A stretch of 64,000 nt of DNA, from positions 4,807,001 to 4,871,000 of the forward strand of contig NZ_CP149798.1 of NCBI RefSeq assembly GCF_037940415.1, read 5' to 3'. Shown here piece by piece: positions 44,224 through 52,042 of the stretch. The translations under genes and the position numbers were made by a program. Under the pieces are notes generated by a model. That model was not told where the DNA came from. It saw only the letters and a program-made list of their open reading frames with translations, and did no database searches. Source of the stretch: Streptomyces sp. f51. Its GTDB lineage: Bacteria; Actinomycetota; Actinomycetes; Streptomycetales; Streptomycetaceae. Position 1 is the stretch's first letter. Each line of letters starts with the position of its first letter.

Positions 44224-44859
44224 TCAGCGTTTGACCGCGCACAGCAGGCCGTCGCCCACCGGCAGCAGCGACGGCACCAGCTCCTGGCTCTCACGTACCG
44301 CGCGCAGCAGTTCGCGCAGCCGGCTCACCTCGACCGGCTGCGGTCCCGAGTCCACGGTGCGGCCGTCGGCGAAGACGCCCTCGAAGGCGACGAGCCCGCC
44401 CGGACGCAGCAGGCGCAACGATTCAGCGAGGTAGTCCAGGCTCTCCAGCCGGTCGCCGTCGCAGAACACGAGGTCGTATCCCGCGTCCGCGAGACGGGGC
44501 AGGACGTCCAGCGCGCGGCCCGGGATGAAGCGCGCGCGATTGCTGGCGAAACCGGCGGCGCGGAAGGCCTGGCGGGCGAACTGCTGGCGCTCCGGCTCCG
44601 GATCCACCGTGGTCAGTACCCCGTCCGGCCGCATGCCGTGCAGAAGATGAATTCCGGAGACGCCGGTCCCGGTACCTATCTCGGCGACCGCCTTCGCGTC
44701 CACGGTGGCGGCGAGAAGACGCAGCGCGGCGCCCGTGCCGGGCGTCACCGAGCGCAGGCCGGCCTCGTGGGCCCGGTCCCGGGCCCAGCGCAGCGCCTCG
44801 TCCTCGGCGACAAAGGCGTCGGCGAACGCCGCCCAGCTCGTCTGCCGGTTGCCGGTAAT
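44224..44859 (-). CDS. O-methyltransferase, apparently starting at AUU
   Basis: 211 residues from the ATT at 44859-44857. The upstream frame has no ATG, GTG, TTG or CTG before the in-frame stop near 44927, and the first usual start inside (GTG 44748) would remove the conserved N-terminus TGNRQTSWAAFADAFVAEDEAL. AGGAG (complement 44866-44870) lies six bases before the ATT, ideal spacing. The fold is a class I methyltransferase (Methyltransf_3): AEIGTGTGVSGIHLLHG motif I, DLVFCDGDRLESLD later. The homologue in M. tuberculosis is Rv1220c, also divergent from sigE. Substrate unknown. AUU starts are rare; infC of E. coli is the known case. Confidence 0.82.
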   Translation of the reverse strand: MTGNRQTSWAAFADAFVAEDEALRWARDRAHEAGLRSVTPGTGAALRLLAATVDAKAVAEIGTGTGVSGIHLLHGMRPDGVLTTVDPEPERQQFARQAFRAAGFASNRARFIPGRALDVLPRLADAGYDLVFCDGDRLESLDYLAESLRLLRPGGLVAFEGVFADGRTVDSGPQPVEVSRLRELLRAVRESQELVPSLLPVGDGLLCAVKR

Positions 44860-44870
44860 GACCCTCTCCT
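44857..44870 (-). promoter_or_regulatory. Ribosome site deciding an ATT start
   Basis: AGGAG (complement of 44866-44870), spacer AGGGTC, ATT (44859-44857). This is the only place that lets the conserved methyltransferase N-terminus be translated. If real, the poor start codon would make expression sensitive to initiation-factor levels. Confidence 0.6.
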
Positions 44871-45080
44871 GTCCCCGTGATTGCCTGGGCGTGACTGTAT
44901 CCGTTGGTGCTGGGAACCTGCGGATGGGACCGGGCGTTTAAGGGGATGGGAGATCCGAGCGGGGGGAAGACGATGGGCCGGTACACGGAGCGGGGCCGAG
45001 GACGGACGTCGGCGCACCCATATGAGCCCGTATCAAATTCGCGTAAAACCGCTTATCCGGAGCTAACGGGCGAGGTGGCT
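44860..45080 (+). promoter_or_regulatory. Divergent control region of the ECF sigma gene and the methyltransferase
   Basis: 221 bases. It holds an ECF-type promoter GGAACC (44913-44918)-N16-CGTT (44935-44938) pointing to the sigma gene, 143 bases before its ATG. The methyltransferase ribosome site lies at the other end. GAGGTGG precedes the sigma ATG at 45081. Confidence 0.6.
44913..44938 (+). promoter_or_regulatory. ECF-type promoter (GGAACC-N16-CGTT)
   Basis: GGAACC at 44913-44918 and CGTT at 44935-44938 with exactly 16 bases between them. This is the form recognised by SigE/SigH-type ECF sigma factors of actinobacteria, so autoregulation of the downstream sigma gene is the simple reading. 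Confidence 0.65.
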
Positions 45081-45851
45081 ATGGTAGGGGCTCCACTGGA
45101 CACCACCAGAGCCGACAGGGGAGGTGCGGCTGCGCCTGTGGATCGGGGAGGGGTGCTTCGGCGCCTGCTCAGATCGACGGGTGAGCCGAAATCCGTGACC
45201 GACAACGCTGACCAGCTCCCCGTTGCTGCCCCGGCGCAGACCGCGACGTTCACCACCGACGCGGAGTCGCAGGCGTGGACTCCCCCGACGTGGGAGGAGA
45301 TCGTCAGCACGCACAGCGGTCGCGTCTACCGTCTCGCCTACCGCCTCACGGGCAACCAGCACGACGCGGAGGACCTCACCCAGGAGGTCTTCGTCCGCGT
45401 CTTCCGCTCGCTGTCGACCTACACGCCCGGCACCTTCGAGGGCTGGCTCCACCGCATCACCACGAACCTCTTCCTCGACATGGTGCGCCGCAAGCAGCGC
45501 ATCCGCTTCGACGCCCTCGGCGACGACGCGGCCGAGCGGCTGCCCAGCCGCGAGCCCTCCCCGCAGCAGGTCTTCAACGACGCGCACTTCGACGCCGACG
45601 TCCAGCAGGCGCTGGACACCCTCGCGCCCGAGTTCCGCGCCGCCGTCGTCCTGTGCGACATCGAGGGACTGTCCTACGAGGAGATCGCCGCGACGCTGGG
45701 CGTCAAGCTCGGCACGGTCCGCTCCCGTATCCACCGCGGCCGCTCCCAGCTGCGCAAGGCCCTGGCACACCGGTCTCCCGAGGCCCGCGCCGAGCGTCGC
45801 TCGTTCGCGGCCCGTGTGCCCGTGCTGGGGGGAGGAGGCGCGACCGCGTGA
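45081..45851 (+). CDS. ECF RNA polymerase sigma factor (orthologue of mycobacterial SigE)
   Basis: 256 residues. A disordered lead of about 70 residues (MVGAPLDTTRADRGG), then sigma region 2 (THSGRVYRLAYRLTGNQHDAEDLTQEVFVRVFRSL, about 77-111; -10 contact LFLDMVRRKQRIR) and region 4 (FRAAVVLCDIEGLSYEEIAATLGVKLGTVRSRIHRGRSQLRKAL). Followed at once by its zinc anti-sigma factor, then HtrA and TatB, exactly as Rv1221-1224. It probably answers envelope stress. Streptomyces has another gene called sigE, so I give no symbol. An alternative start is GTG 45195. Confidence 0.93.
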   Translation: MVGAPLDTTRADRGGAAAPVDRGGVLRRLLRSTGEPKSVTDNADQLPVAAPAQTATFTTDAESQAWTPPTWEEIVSTHSGRVYRLAYRLTGNQHDAEDLTQEVFVRVFRSLSTYTPGTFEGWLHRITTNLFLDMVRRKQRIRFDALGDDAAERLPSREPSPQQVFNDAHFDADVQQALDTLAPEFRAAVVLCDIEGLSYEEIAATLGVKLGTVRSRIHRGRSQLRKALAHRSPEARAERRSFAARVPVLGGGGATA

Positions 45852-46780
45852 GTGGAACCCGTCCCACCCCTGCCGAGCAGCACCTCGGGGACCGACTCTC
45901 CGCCCTGGTGGACGGAGAGCTCGGCCATGAGTCGCGCGACCGCGTCCTGGCCCACCTCGCCACCTGCGCCAAGTGCAAGGCCGAGGCCGACGCCCAGCGC
46001 CGACTGAAGAACGTCTTCGCGGAGATGGCCCCGCCGCCGCCCTCCGAGAGCTTCCTCGCCCGCCTCCAGGGACTCCCCGGGGGAGGCGACTCCGACAGCC
46101 CGCGGCTGAACGGAGGCAGCTTCGGCGGCGGACTGCACGGCGGCTCCGCGGGCACCGGACTGCCCGGTGTCTTCGGAATGCGCGGCGAGCCCTTCGGATA
46201 CGTTCCGGCCGGACCGCACACCGACGTGCTGCCCCCCTCCGCGGGCCGCGGCTTCCGCATCCACGACGTCAGCCGCCACGAGGCGGAGCGGTCCGCGTCG
46301 CGCGGGCTGCGGTTCGCCTTCGTCGCCGCGGGCGCGGTGTCACTCGCGGCCGTCGCGCTCGGCGGGGTGACCACCGGCATGCCCGGGGACACGGACGCGC
46401 GCGGCGCCGGGAGCAACGTGACACCGTCACGGACCCAGGGCACGGGAGCGACCTCGACTCCCGAGTCGCAGCGCCGCCGCTCCACCGGACCGCTGCTCGC
46501 CCAGGGCGAGCGGTCGCTCGGCAGCGGTCCGGTCGCACCGACGAGCGTGTCCGCCCCGCTGCTGCCCGGGGTTCCCCCTCCGGCGGGCCGCGGCCAGGAC
46601 GCCGTGCACACGCTGACGACCCCGGTGGTCGCCGGCGCCGCCGCGATGTCCCCGCTGATACGTCCGCTCACCGACACCCAGCCGCTCGCGCTGACCCCGC
46701 ATCCGGGTCTGCTCGCCGACCCCGCCGTCACACCGTCCCCCACGTCCTCCTCGTCCCCCACCCCGCGAGACGTTCACTGA
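45848..46780 (+). CDS. Zinc-containing anti-sigma factor (RseA-like)
   Basis: 310 residues, GTG overlapping the sigma stop by four bases. The N-terminal zinc motif is H36-x3-C40-x2-C43 in VLAHLATCAKCKAEAD, the ZAS/HC2 signature. A Gly-rich linker follows, a helix at about 155-180 (FAFVAAGAVSLAAVALGGVTTG) and an outer Thr/Pro/Ser-rich end. It should hold the sigma factor at the membrane and release it on stress; M. tuberculosis RseA is removed by phosphorylation and proteolysis, but I cannot tell if that happens here. Confidence 0.92.
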   Translation: MSGTRPTPAEQHLGDRLSALVDGELGHESRDRVLAHLATCAKCKAEADAQRRLKNVFAEMAPPPPSESFLARLQGLPGGGDSDSPRLNGGSFGGGLHGGSAGTGLPGVFGMRGEPFGYVPAGPHTDVLPPSAGRGFRIHDVSRHEAERSASRGLRFAFVAAGAVSLAAVALGGVTTGMPGDTDARGAGSNVTPSRTQGTGATSTPESQRRRSTGPLLAQGERSLGSGPVAPTSVSAPLLPGVPPPAGRGQDAVHTLTTPVVAGAAAMSPLIRPLTDTQPLALTPHPGLLADPAVTPSPTSSSSPTPRDVH

Positions 46781-46829
46781 CACCACCCTCTGCGCCGCGG
46801 CCCGCGAACCTGGTTGAATCCGGGGTGGG

Positions 46830-46859
46830 CCGCGTCCGCGGGAGGGATCACGGACGCGG
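46830..46859 (+). promoter_or_regulatory. Hairpin between anti-sigma and htrA genes
   Basis: CCGCGTCCG (46830-46838), 12-base loop, CGGACGCGG (46851-46859): perfect 9-base stem, 60 bases before the htrA start. No T tract. It may be a partial terminator, or shape htrA translation. Confidence 0.45.
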
Positions 46860-46919
46860 AATCGACCAGTCTGTGGTGGCCGTCGGCGAGCTGTGCCGCG
46901 GGCCGGGTGTGGGGAGAGC

Positions 46920-48488
46920 ATGAACGAGGGCAGGCCCACGAAGGCGAAGTGGTGGAGTCGACCCCGGCCCTCGGGCACGGGCGCGGACACCGCACCGGCA
47001 CACCCCACGGAACCGGATCCCGCGCCGGATTCCGCGCACCCCACCGCCCTGCCCCCGCCCCGCGCACCGGAACAGGGACCGGAACCTGAGCCCGGGCAGT
47101 CCTCGGGGACCCCGGAGCCGATATCCCCCATGTCCGAGCTCCTCGCCGACCCCGCGGCTTCCGACCCCGCGGCTTCCGCCCCGGCCGAGTCCGCCGCGTA
47201 CGTCGCACCCGCCGACTCCGTCGAGCAGGCCGAGCCCGTCGAGGACGTGACCCCCGATCCCTGGCGGAACTACGACCCCTGGGCCACGCCCGGATCCGCG
47301 CGGCACGACGGCCCGCCCCCCGGGAGCGGGCCCTTCCAGCAGAACGGGGTCGCGGTGCCCACCGCCGCGCAGCGGCGCGGCAGGGCGCGCCGAGCCCTGG
47401 TGCTCGGCGCCGTCGCCCTCGCCCTGGTGTCCGGGGGCGTCGGCGGCGCCGTGGGGGCGTATCTGGAGCGGAACGGGGGACTGACGGACATCGAGCTGCC
47501 GCAGGCCGCCAAGGAGGCCCCGGGGCGCGCCCCGGACAGTGTCGCCGGGATCGCCGCGCACGCCCTGCCCAGCGTCGTCACCCTCCATGTGCACGGCAGC
47601 GAGGAGGACGGCACCGGCACCGGGTTCGTGCTCGACGGCGAGGGACACATCCTCACCAACAACCACGTGATCCGGCCCGCCGGCGGCAGCGGCACGATCA
47701 CCGTGACGTTCAGCGGCGGTCAGACCGCGAGGGCCAGGGTCGTCGGGCACGACAGCGGCTACGACCTCGCCGTCGTCAAGGTCTCGGGAGTCCACGGTCT
47801 GGCCCCGATGCCGCTCGGCAACTCCGACAGCGTCCAGGTCGGCGACCCCGTCGTCGCCATCGGCGCGCCCTTCGACCTCGCCAACACGGTCACCTCCGGG
47901 ATCATCAGCGCCAAGGAGAGGCCCATCACGGCGGGCGGCGAGAAGGGCGACGGCAGCGACGTCTCGTACGTGGACGCCCTCCAGACCGACGCGCCGATCA
48001 ACCCTGGCAACTCGGGCGGGCCCCTGCTCGACTCCCGGGCCCGTGTCATCGGCATCAACAGCGCCATCCGTTCCGCCGACGGCGGCTCCGACCTGGAGAC
48101 CGGCCAGGCCGGTTCCATCGGGCTCGGCTTCGCCATCCCGGTCAACCAGGCCAAGCGCGTCGCCGAAGAGCTGATCAACACGGGCCGGGCCACCCACCCC
48201 GTGATCGGTGTCACGCTCGACATGAACTACGCGGGCGACGGGGCGCGGGTCGGTGCCAAGGCGGCCGGCGGCGGTCCCGCCGTCGCCGCCGGGGGGCCCG
48301 GCGCGAAGGCGGGCGTCAGGGCCGGCGACGTCATCACCGAGGTCGACGGCACCCGGGTCCACTCGGGCGAGGAACTCATCGTCAGGACCCGCGCCCACCG
48401 GCCGGGCGACCGCCTCCGGCTGACCGTGAGGCGGGGCGGCGCGGACCGGACGATCACCCTCGTCCTCGGTTCGGCGGACGGCGGCTGA
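46920..48488 (+). CDS. Membrane-anchored HtrA/DegP-family serine protease
   Basis: 522 residues. Long Pro/Ala/Glu-rich cytosolic start, one helix at 159-182, then a trypsin-like domain with the triad H249 (TNNHV), D282 (GYDLAVVKV) and S365 (NPGNSGGPLL), and one C-terminal PDZ domain (about 420-515, GVRAGDVITEVDGTRV). The HtrA protease clears misfolded exported proteins. Fourth in sigma/anti-sigma/HtrA/TatB; it is the expected target and effector of the ECF sigma. ATG 46920, GGGGAG upstream. Orthologous to Rv1223 by position. Confidence 0.93.
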   Translation: MNEGRPTKAKWWSRPRPSGTGADTAPAHPTEPDPAPDSAHPTALPPPRAPEQGPEPEPGQSSGTPEPISPMSELLADPAASDPAASAPAESAAYVAPADSVEQAEPVEDVTPDPWRNYDPWATPGSARHDGPPPGSGPFQQNGVAVPTAAQRRGRARRALVLGAVALALVSGGVGGAVGAYLERNGGLTDIELPQAAKEAPGRAPDSVAGIAAHALPSVVTLHVHGSEEDGTGTGFVLDGEGHILTNNHVIRPAGGSGTITVTFSGGQTARARVVGHDSGYDLAVVKVSGVHGLAPMPLGNSDSVQVGDPVVAIGAPFDLANTVTSGIISAKERPITAGGEKGDGSDVSYVDALQTDAPINPGNSGGPLLDSRARVIGINSAIRSADGGSDLETGQAGSIGLGFAIPVNQAKRVAEELINTGRATHPVIGVTLDMNYAGDGARVGAKAAGGGPAVAAGGPGAKAGVRAGDVITEVDGTRVHSGEELIVRTRAHRPGDRLRLTVRRGGADRTITLVLGSADGG

Positions 48489-48492
48489 GGGC

Positions 48493-48512
48493 CGCGGGCA
48501 CCGGGGCCCGCG
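48493..48512 (+). terminator. Terminator of htrA
   Basis: CGCGGGC (48493-48499), 6-base loop, GCCCGCG (48506-48512), nine to ten bases after the stop. Modest stem without T tract. Confidence 0.6.
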
Positions 48513-48710
48513 AGTGACACGAACCTCACAGTCGAGCACGACGTCGCAGCTCCGGACGGCAAACATCATGGAAAACCCTCGCCGCACACGAAGCCGGAAG
48601 CCCCGGGACAGTTCCGGACGGACAGGTACGCCGGGTACCGTTGGACTCGGCCCGGACCACGGAAGACTTCCCGAGGGCCGAGGACCGAGAGCATCGCGAG
48701 GAGCTACCAG
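48513..48710 (+). promoter_or_regulatory. tatB promoter region
   Basis: 198 bases. GGTAC-GCCGG-GTACC (48625-48639) is an inverted repeat. No sure -10/-35 pair. The ribosome site GAGGAGC (48699-48705) precedes GTG 48711. Since a hairpin ends htrA, tatB probably has its own start here. Confidence 0.4.
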
Positions 48711-49151
48711 GTGTTCAATGACGTAGGACCGCTTGAGCTGGTGACGCTGGTCGTCCTTGCCGTGCTCGTGTTCGGTCCCGACAAGCTCCCGAAGCTGATC
48801 CAGGACGTGTCGCGCACGATCCGCAAGATCCGCGAGTTCTCGGACAGCGCGAAGGCGGACATCCGCGACGAACTCGGTCCGGAGTTCAAGGACTTCGAGT
48901 TCGAGGATCTCAACCCCAAGACGTTCATACGCAAGCAGATGGACAACGACGAGCTGGGGCTCAAGGAGATCCGCAACGGCTTCGACCTGAAGAAGGAGAT
49001 GGCCGAGGTCACGGACGCGGTGCACAGCCGCGAGTCCGAGTCCTCCGCCGGGTCCTCCAACGGCACCCCGGGCGGCTCCGTCGACATGACGAAGAAGCGC
49101 GAGAAGCTCGACGCCGACGAGCACCCGCCCTACGACGCCGACGCCACCTGA
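48711..49151 (+). CDS. tatB: Sec-independent (Tat) translocase component TatB
   Basis: 146 residues: helix FNDVGPLELVTLVVLAVLVFGPDKLPKLI with the FGPDKLP motif, an amphipathic helix (QDVSRTIRKIREFSDSAK), then an acidic/disordered tail. TatB binds twin-arginine signals at the membrane with TatC, which is not in the window. The Tat pathway matters for the Tat-type lipoprotein at 13501-15264. GTG start. Position next to htrA as in Rv1223-1224. Confidence 0.93.
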   Translation: MFNDVGPLELVTLVVLAVLVFGPDKLPKLIQDVSRTIRKIREFSDSAKADIRDELGPEFKDFEFEDLNPKTFIRKQMDNDELGLKEIRNGFDLKKEMAEVTDAVHSRESESSAGSSNGTPGGSVDMTKKREKLDADEHPPYDADAT

Positions 49152-49173
49152 TCCCCGCGACGCCGGCGCACCT

Positions 49174-49298
49174 GGTCCGTACGCCGTCCTCCGGTCCGTA
49201 CGCCGTCATCTGATCCGAACGGCGTACCGGGGCCGCGTTCTTCGCGACCGGGCCCTTCATCGGCCCCGATCGGGCCCCGCGCGGTCCGAATACGCCGT
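49174..49298. repeat. Repeats of GGTCCGTACGCCGT after tatB
   Basis: Direct copies at 49174-49188 and 49193-49207 (19 bases apart) and a variant GGTCCGAATACGCCGT at 49283-49298. GTACGCCGT (49198-49206) also pairs with ACGGCGTAC (49219-49227), a 9-base hairpin that may end the tatB transcript. Confidence 0.55.
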
Positions 49299-49437
49299 TC
49301 GTGCGCCTTACGCGCCGGGCGCTTTCACCGGTGCTCGGAGCAGGGTGGCTATGCTGCCCAGTTGTTGTGCGGACCGACCAGGACGCCCGAGGGGGGCGGG
49401 CCGCCCGGTCCGACGAGAGCAAGGAGGCGTCCGGCAG

Positions 49438-50097
49438 ATGGAGACGACAAGTCGGGTAGGCGCGCAGGCGCCGGCCGCGGAGGGCGGGCAACCGCTCCCC
49501 TCCGCCCGGCGTACGGTCGACGGCTACCTGCTGGCGCCCTTCCCCTGGTACGGCCTCGACGAGGCCTTCACGGGACAGCGCTGGCTGATGCAGGTGGGCA
49601 CCTCGGCGGACGGAATGGTCGAGCACGGTTCTGTCGGACACGGGGACGAGCCCTCGGTGCGCCCCGAGCCGGGCGAGGACAAGGAGCGGTTCGCGGTGGT
49701 GGTCACCGTCGCCGCCAGCCCCGTACGGCGCAGCGCGGACGGCACGGGACTGCTGGAGGCCACCTCGGTGTCCTCGGCGGCGTGGCTGGCCGGTGTGGGG
49801 CTGCTGTCCTTCACCTGGCCCGGCCAGATGGACCACACGCTGCGCGACGACTGGCTGGACCAGCAGACCGAGACCGCGTGGGTGCTGGCCGACGATCTCG
49901 ACGGGGAGGACTGGTCGACCCTGTCCCTGCCCGTGGACGGAGTCCCCACGGCCTTCCACTACCGCGAGTCCGAGTTCGGCTGGGTCCTCGCGGGTTCCAC
50001 CCAGGAGGGCGTCCACCTGGGGGCGTACGGCCGGGGGATGAGCGCGTACGGGCTCGGCTTCGCGATGGTCAAGGACATCGCGGCATACGCCCAGTAG
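49438..50097 (+). CDS. Conserved hypothetical protein
   Basis: 219 residues from ATG 49438 (AAGGAGG ten bases upstream). Cytosolic, no helix and no motif that I recognise; rich in Trp (for example PFPWYGLDEAF, TAWVLADDLDGEDWSTLSL). The start is low complexity. Seen next to mrp in Streptomyces; function unknown. Confidence 0.7.
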   Translation: METTSRVGAQAPAAEGGQPLPSARRTVDGYLLAPFPWYGLDEAFTGQRWLMQVGTSADGMVEHGSVGHGDEPSVRPEPGEDKERFAVVVTVAASPVRRSADGTGLLEATSVSSAAWLAGVGLLSFTWPGQMDHTLRDDWLDQQTETAWVLADDLDGEDWSTLSLPVDGVPTAFHYRESEFGWVLAGSTQEGVHLGAYGRGMSAYGLGFAMVKDIAAYAQ

Positions 50098-50181
50098 GGC
50101 CCTGGCGGCGGCTGGGAGGCCCGGGGCGGCCGCGCGGGCACCCGCGGGCCACCGCGGGTCCCGGACAGCCGCTACGAGGAA

Positions 50182-50211
50182 GGGGGCGCCGTCCGCACGG
50201 ACGGCGCCCCC
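50182..50211. terminator. Bidirectional terminator
   Basis: GGGGGCGCCGTCC (50182-50194), loop GCAC, GGACGGCGCCCCC (50199-50211): 13-base perfect stem between the hypothetical gene and convergent mrp. Confidence 0.9.
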
Positions 50212-50270
50212 TCCTTCGTCGGACCGGGCCCCGCACCCTTCGGGCCGGACCTGGAACCTTCGGGCCGGAC

Positions 50271-51404
50271 CTAGAACTTGTTGCGCGGGGTGATGCCCAG
50301 CGACATGCCCGACAGGCCGCGCTGACGGCCGCCCAGCTTGCCCGCGATGGCGCGCAGGGCCGAGCCGGCGGGGGAGTCGGGGTCGGTCAGGACGACCGGC
50401 TTGCCCTCGTCGCCGCCCTCGCGCAGCCGGACGTCGATCGGGATGGAGCCGAGGACCGGGACGGTCGCCCCGGTGGTGCGGGTCAGACCGTCGGCGACCG
50501 ACTGGCCGCCGCCGGTGCCGAAGACGTCGACCATCTCGTCGCAGTGCGGGCACGGCAGCCCCGCCATGTTCTCGACGACGCCCACGATCTTCTGGTGGGT
50601 CTGCACGGCGATCGAGCCGGCCCGCTCGGCCACCTCTGCCGCCGCCTGCTGCGGGGTCGTGACGACCAGGATCTCGGCGTTCGGGACGAGCTGGGCGACG
50701 GAGATCGCGATGTCGCCCGTGCCCGGCGGCAGGTCCAGGAGCAGGACGTCCAGGTCGCCCCAGTACACGTCGGCCAGGAACTGCTGGAGGGCGCGGTGGA
50801 GCATCGGGCCGCGCCAGACGACCGGCGCGTTGCCCGGGGTGAACATGCCGATGGAGATGACCTTCACGCCGTTCGCCGACGGCGGCATGATCATGTTCTC
50901 GACCTGGGTCGGCCGGCCCTCCGCACCGAGCATGCGCGGCACCGAGTGGCCGTAGATGTCGGCGTCCACGACACCGACCTTGAGACCGTCGGCGGCCATC
51001 GCGGCCGCCAGGTTCACGGTGACCGAGGACTTGCCGACGCCGCCCTTGCCGGAGGCGACCGCGTACACCCGGGTGAGCGAGCCGGGCTTGGCGAAGGGGA
51101 CCTCGCGCTCGGCGGTGCCCCCCTTCAGCGCGGTCGCCAGCTCACGGCGCTGTTCGTCGCTCATCACGTCGAGTTCGACCTCGACGGCGGTGACGCCCTC
51201 GACCCGGGAGACCGCCTCCTTCACCCGCTGGGTGATCGTGTCGCGCATCGGGCAGCCGGAGACCGTCAGGTACACGGCGACCGCGACCACGCCATTTGCA
51301 CCGATCTCCACCGATTTGACCATCCCCAGTTCGGTGATGGGTCGGTTGATCTCGGGGTCGTTCACCGTCGCCAGTGCTTCACGCACCGCGTCTTCCGTAG
51401 CCAT
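50271..51404 (-). CDS. mrp: Mrp/ApbC/NBP35 iron-sulfur carrier ATPase
   Basis: 377 residues. N-terminal MIP18/DUF59-like domain (about 1-85), then the P-loop NTPase with GKGGVGKSS at 119-127, and PCPHC in GLPCPHCDEMVDVFG, which with its dimer partner holds a 4Fe-4S cluster for delivery. Deviant Walker A with two Lys as expected for MinD/Mrp. Orthologous position to Rv1229c. Confidence 0.94.
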   Translation of the reverse strand: MATEDAVREALATVNDPEINRPITELGMVKSVEIGANGVVAVAVYLTVSGCPMRDTITQRVKEAVSRVEGVTAVEVELDVMSDEQRRELATALKGGTAEREVPFAKPGSLTRVYAVASGKGGVGKSSVTVNLAAAMAADGLKVGVVDADIYGHSVPRMLGAEGRPTQVENMIMPPSANGVKVISIGMFTPGNAPVVWRGPMLHRALQQFLADVYWGDLDVLLLDLPPGTGDIAISVAQLVPNAEILVVTTPQQAAAEVAERAGSIAVQTHQKIVGVVENMAGLPCPHCDEMVDVFGTGGGQSVADGLTRTTGATVPVLGSIPIDVRLREGGDEGKPVVLTDPDSPAGSALRAIAGKLGGRQRGLSGMSLGITPRNKF

Positions 51405-51448
51405 AGGGACGATGGTACGGCGCTCCCCATGTGCCCCGGAAAGCCCCG

Positions 51449-52042
51449 TCAGCGGTCGTCTACGTCACGTCCCTGCGACCGTTCCGCCGGGAATACGACC
51501 CGTCCGGCCCCGTGACCGTCGAGGTGGCGGTCCTCCAGCTCCTTGACCAGGTCCTGGAGCTCGTTGCGGATCCAGTCCCGGGTGGCGACCTCGCCGAGGC
51601 CCATCCGCAGCGCGGCGATCTCGCGGGTGAGGTACTCGGTGTCGGCGATGGAGCGCTCGTTCTGCTTGCGGTCCTGTTCGAGGTTGACCCGGTCCCGGTC
51701 GTCCTGCCGGTTCTGCGCGAGCAGGATCAGCGGGGCGGCGTAGGAGGCCTGGAGCGACAGCATCAGGGTCAGGAAGATGAACGGGTAGTTGTCGAAGCGC
51801 AGGTCGTGCGGCGCGAAGATGTTCCACAGCACCCACACGATGATGACGACCGTCATCCAGACGATGAACCGTCCGGTGCCGAGGAAACGGGCGATGCGCT
51901 CCGAGAGCCGCCCGAAGGCCTCCGGGTCCCACTCGGGCAGGAACCTGTGCCGCGGCGGCTTCGGCTGGTCGAGCCGGGTGCGCGGACGGGAGGCGGTCGC
52001 CCCCGTGGCGGCCCGCTCACGGGCCTCACGGTCAGGCGCCAT
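51449..52042 (-). CDS. DUF1003 membrane protein
   Basis: 197 residues. DUF1003: FIVWMTVVIIVWVLWNIFAPHDLRFDNYPFIFLTLMLSLQASYAAPLILLAQNRQ forms two helices (about 63-80 and 90-108), with a following coiled-coil DRDRVNLEQDRKQNERSIADTEYLTREIAAL. Disordered N-terminus. It starts inside the MgtE-like gene (11-base overlap), which suggests a working pair. Same pair in M. tuberculosis (Rv1231c-Rv1232c). Confidence 0.87.
   Translation of the reverse strand: MAPDREARERAATGATASRPRTRLDQPKPPRHRFLPEWDPEAFGRLSERIARFLGTGRFIVWMTVVIIVWVLWNIFAPHDLRFDNYPFIFLTLMLSLQASYAAPLILLAQNRQDDRDRVNLEQDRKQNERSIADTEYLTREIAALRMGLGEVATRDWIRNELQDLVKELEDRHLDGHGAGRVVFPAERSQGRDVDDR

Noticed and set aside
46848..49124. 758-codon minus frame opposite htrA and tatB
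   Set aside because: Both plus genes have clear catalytic or transport motifs and ribosome sites; the minus product has none.
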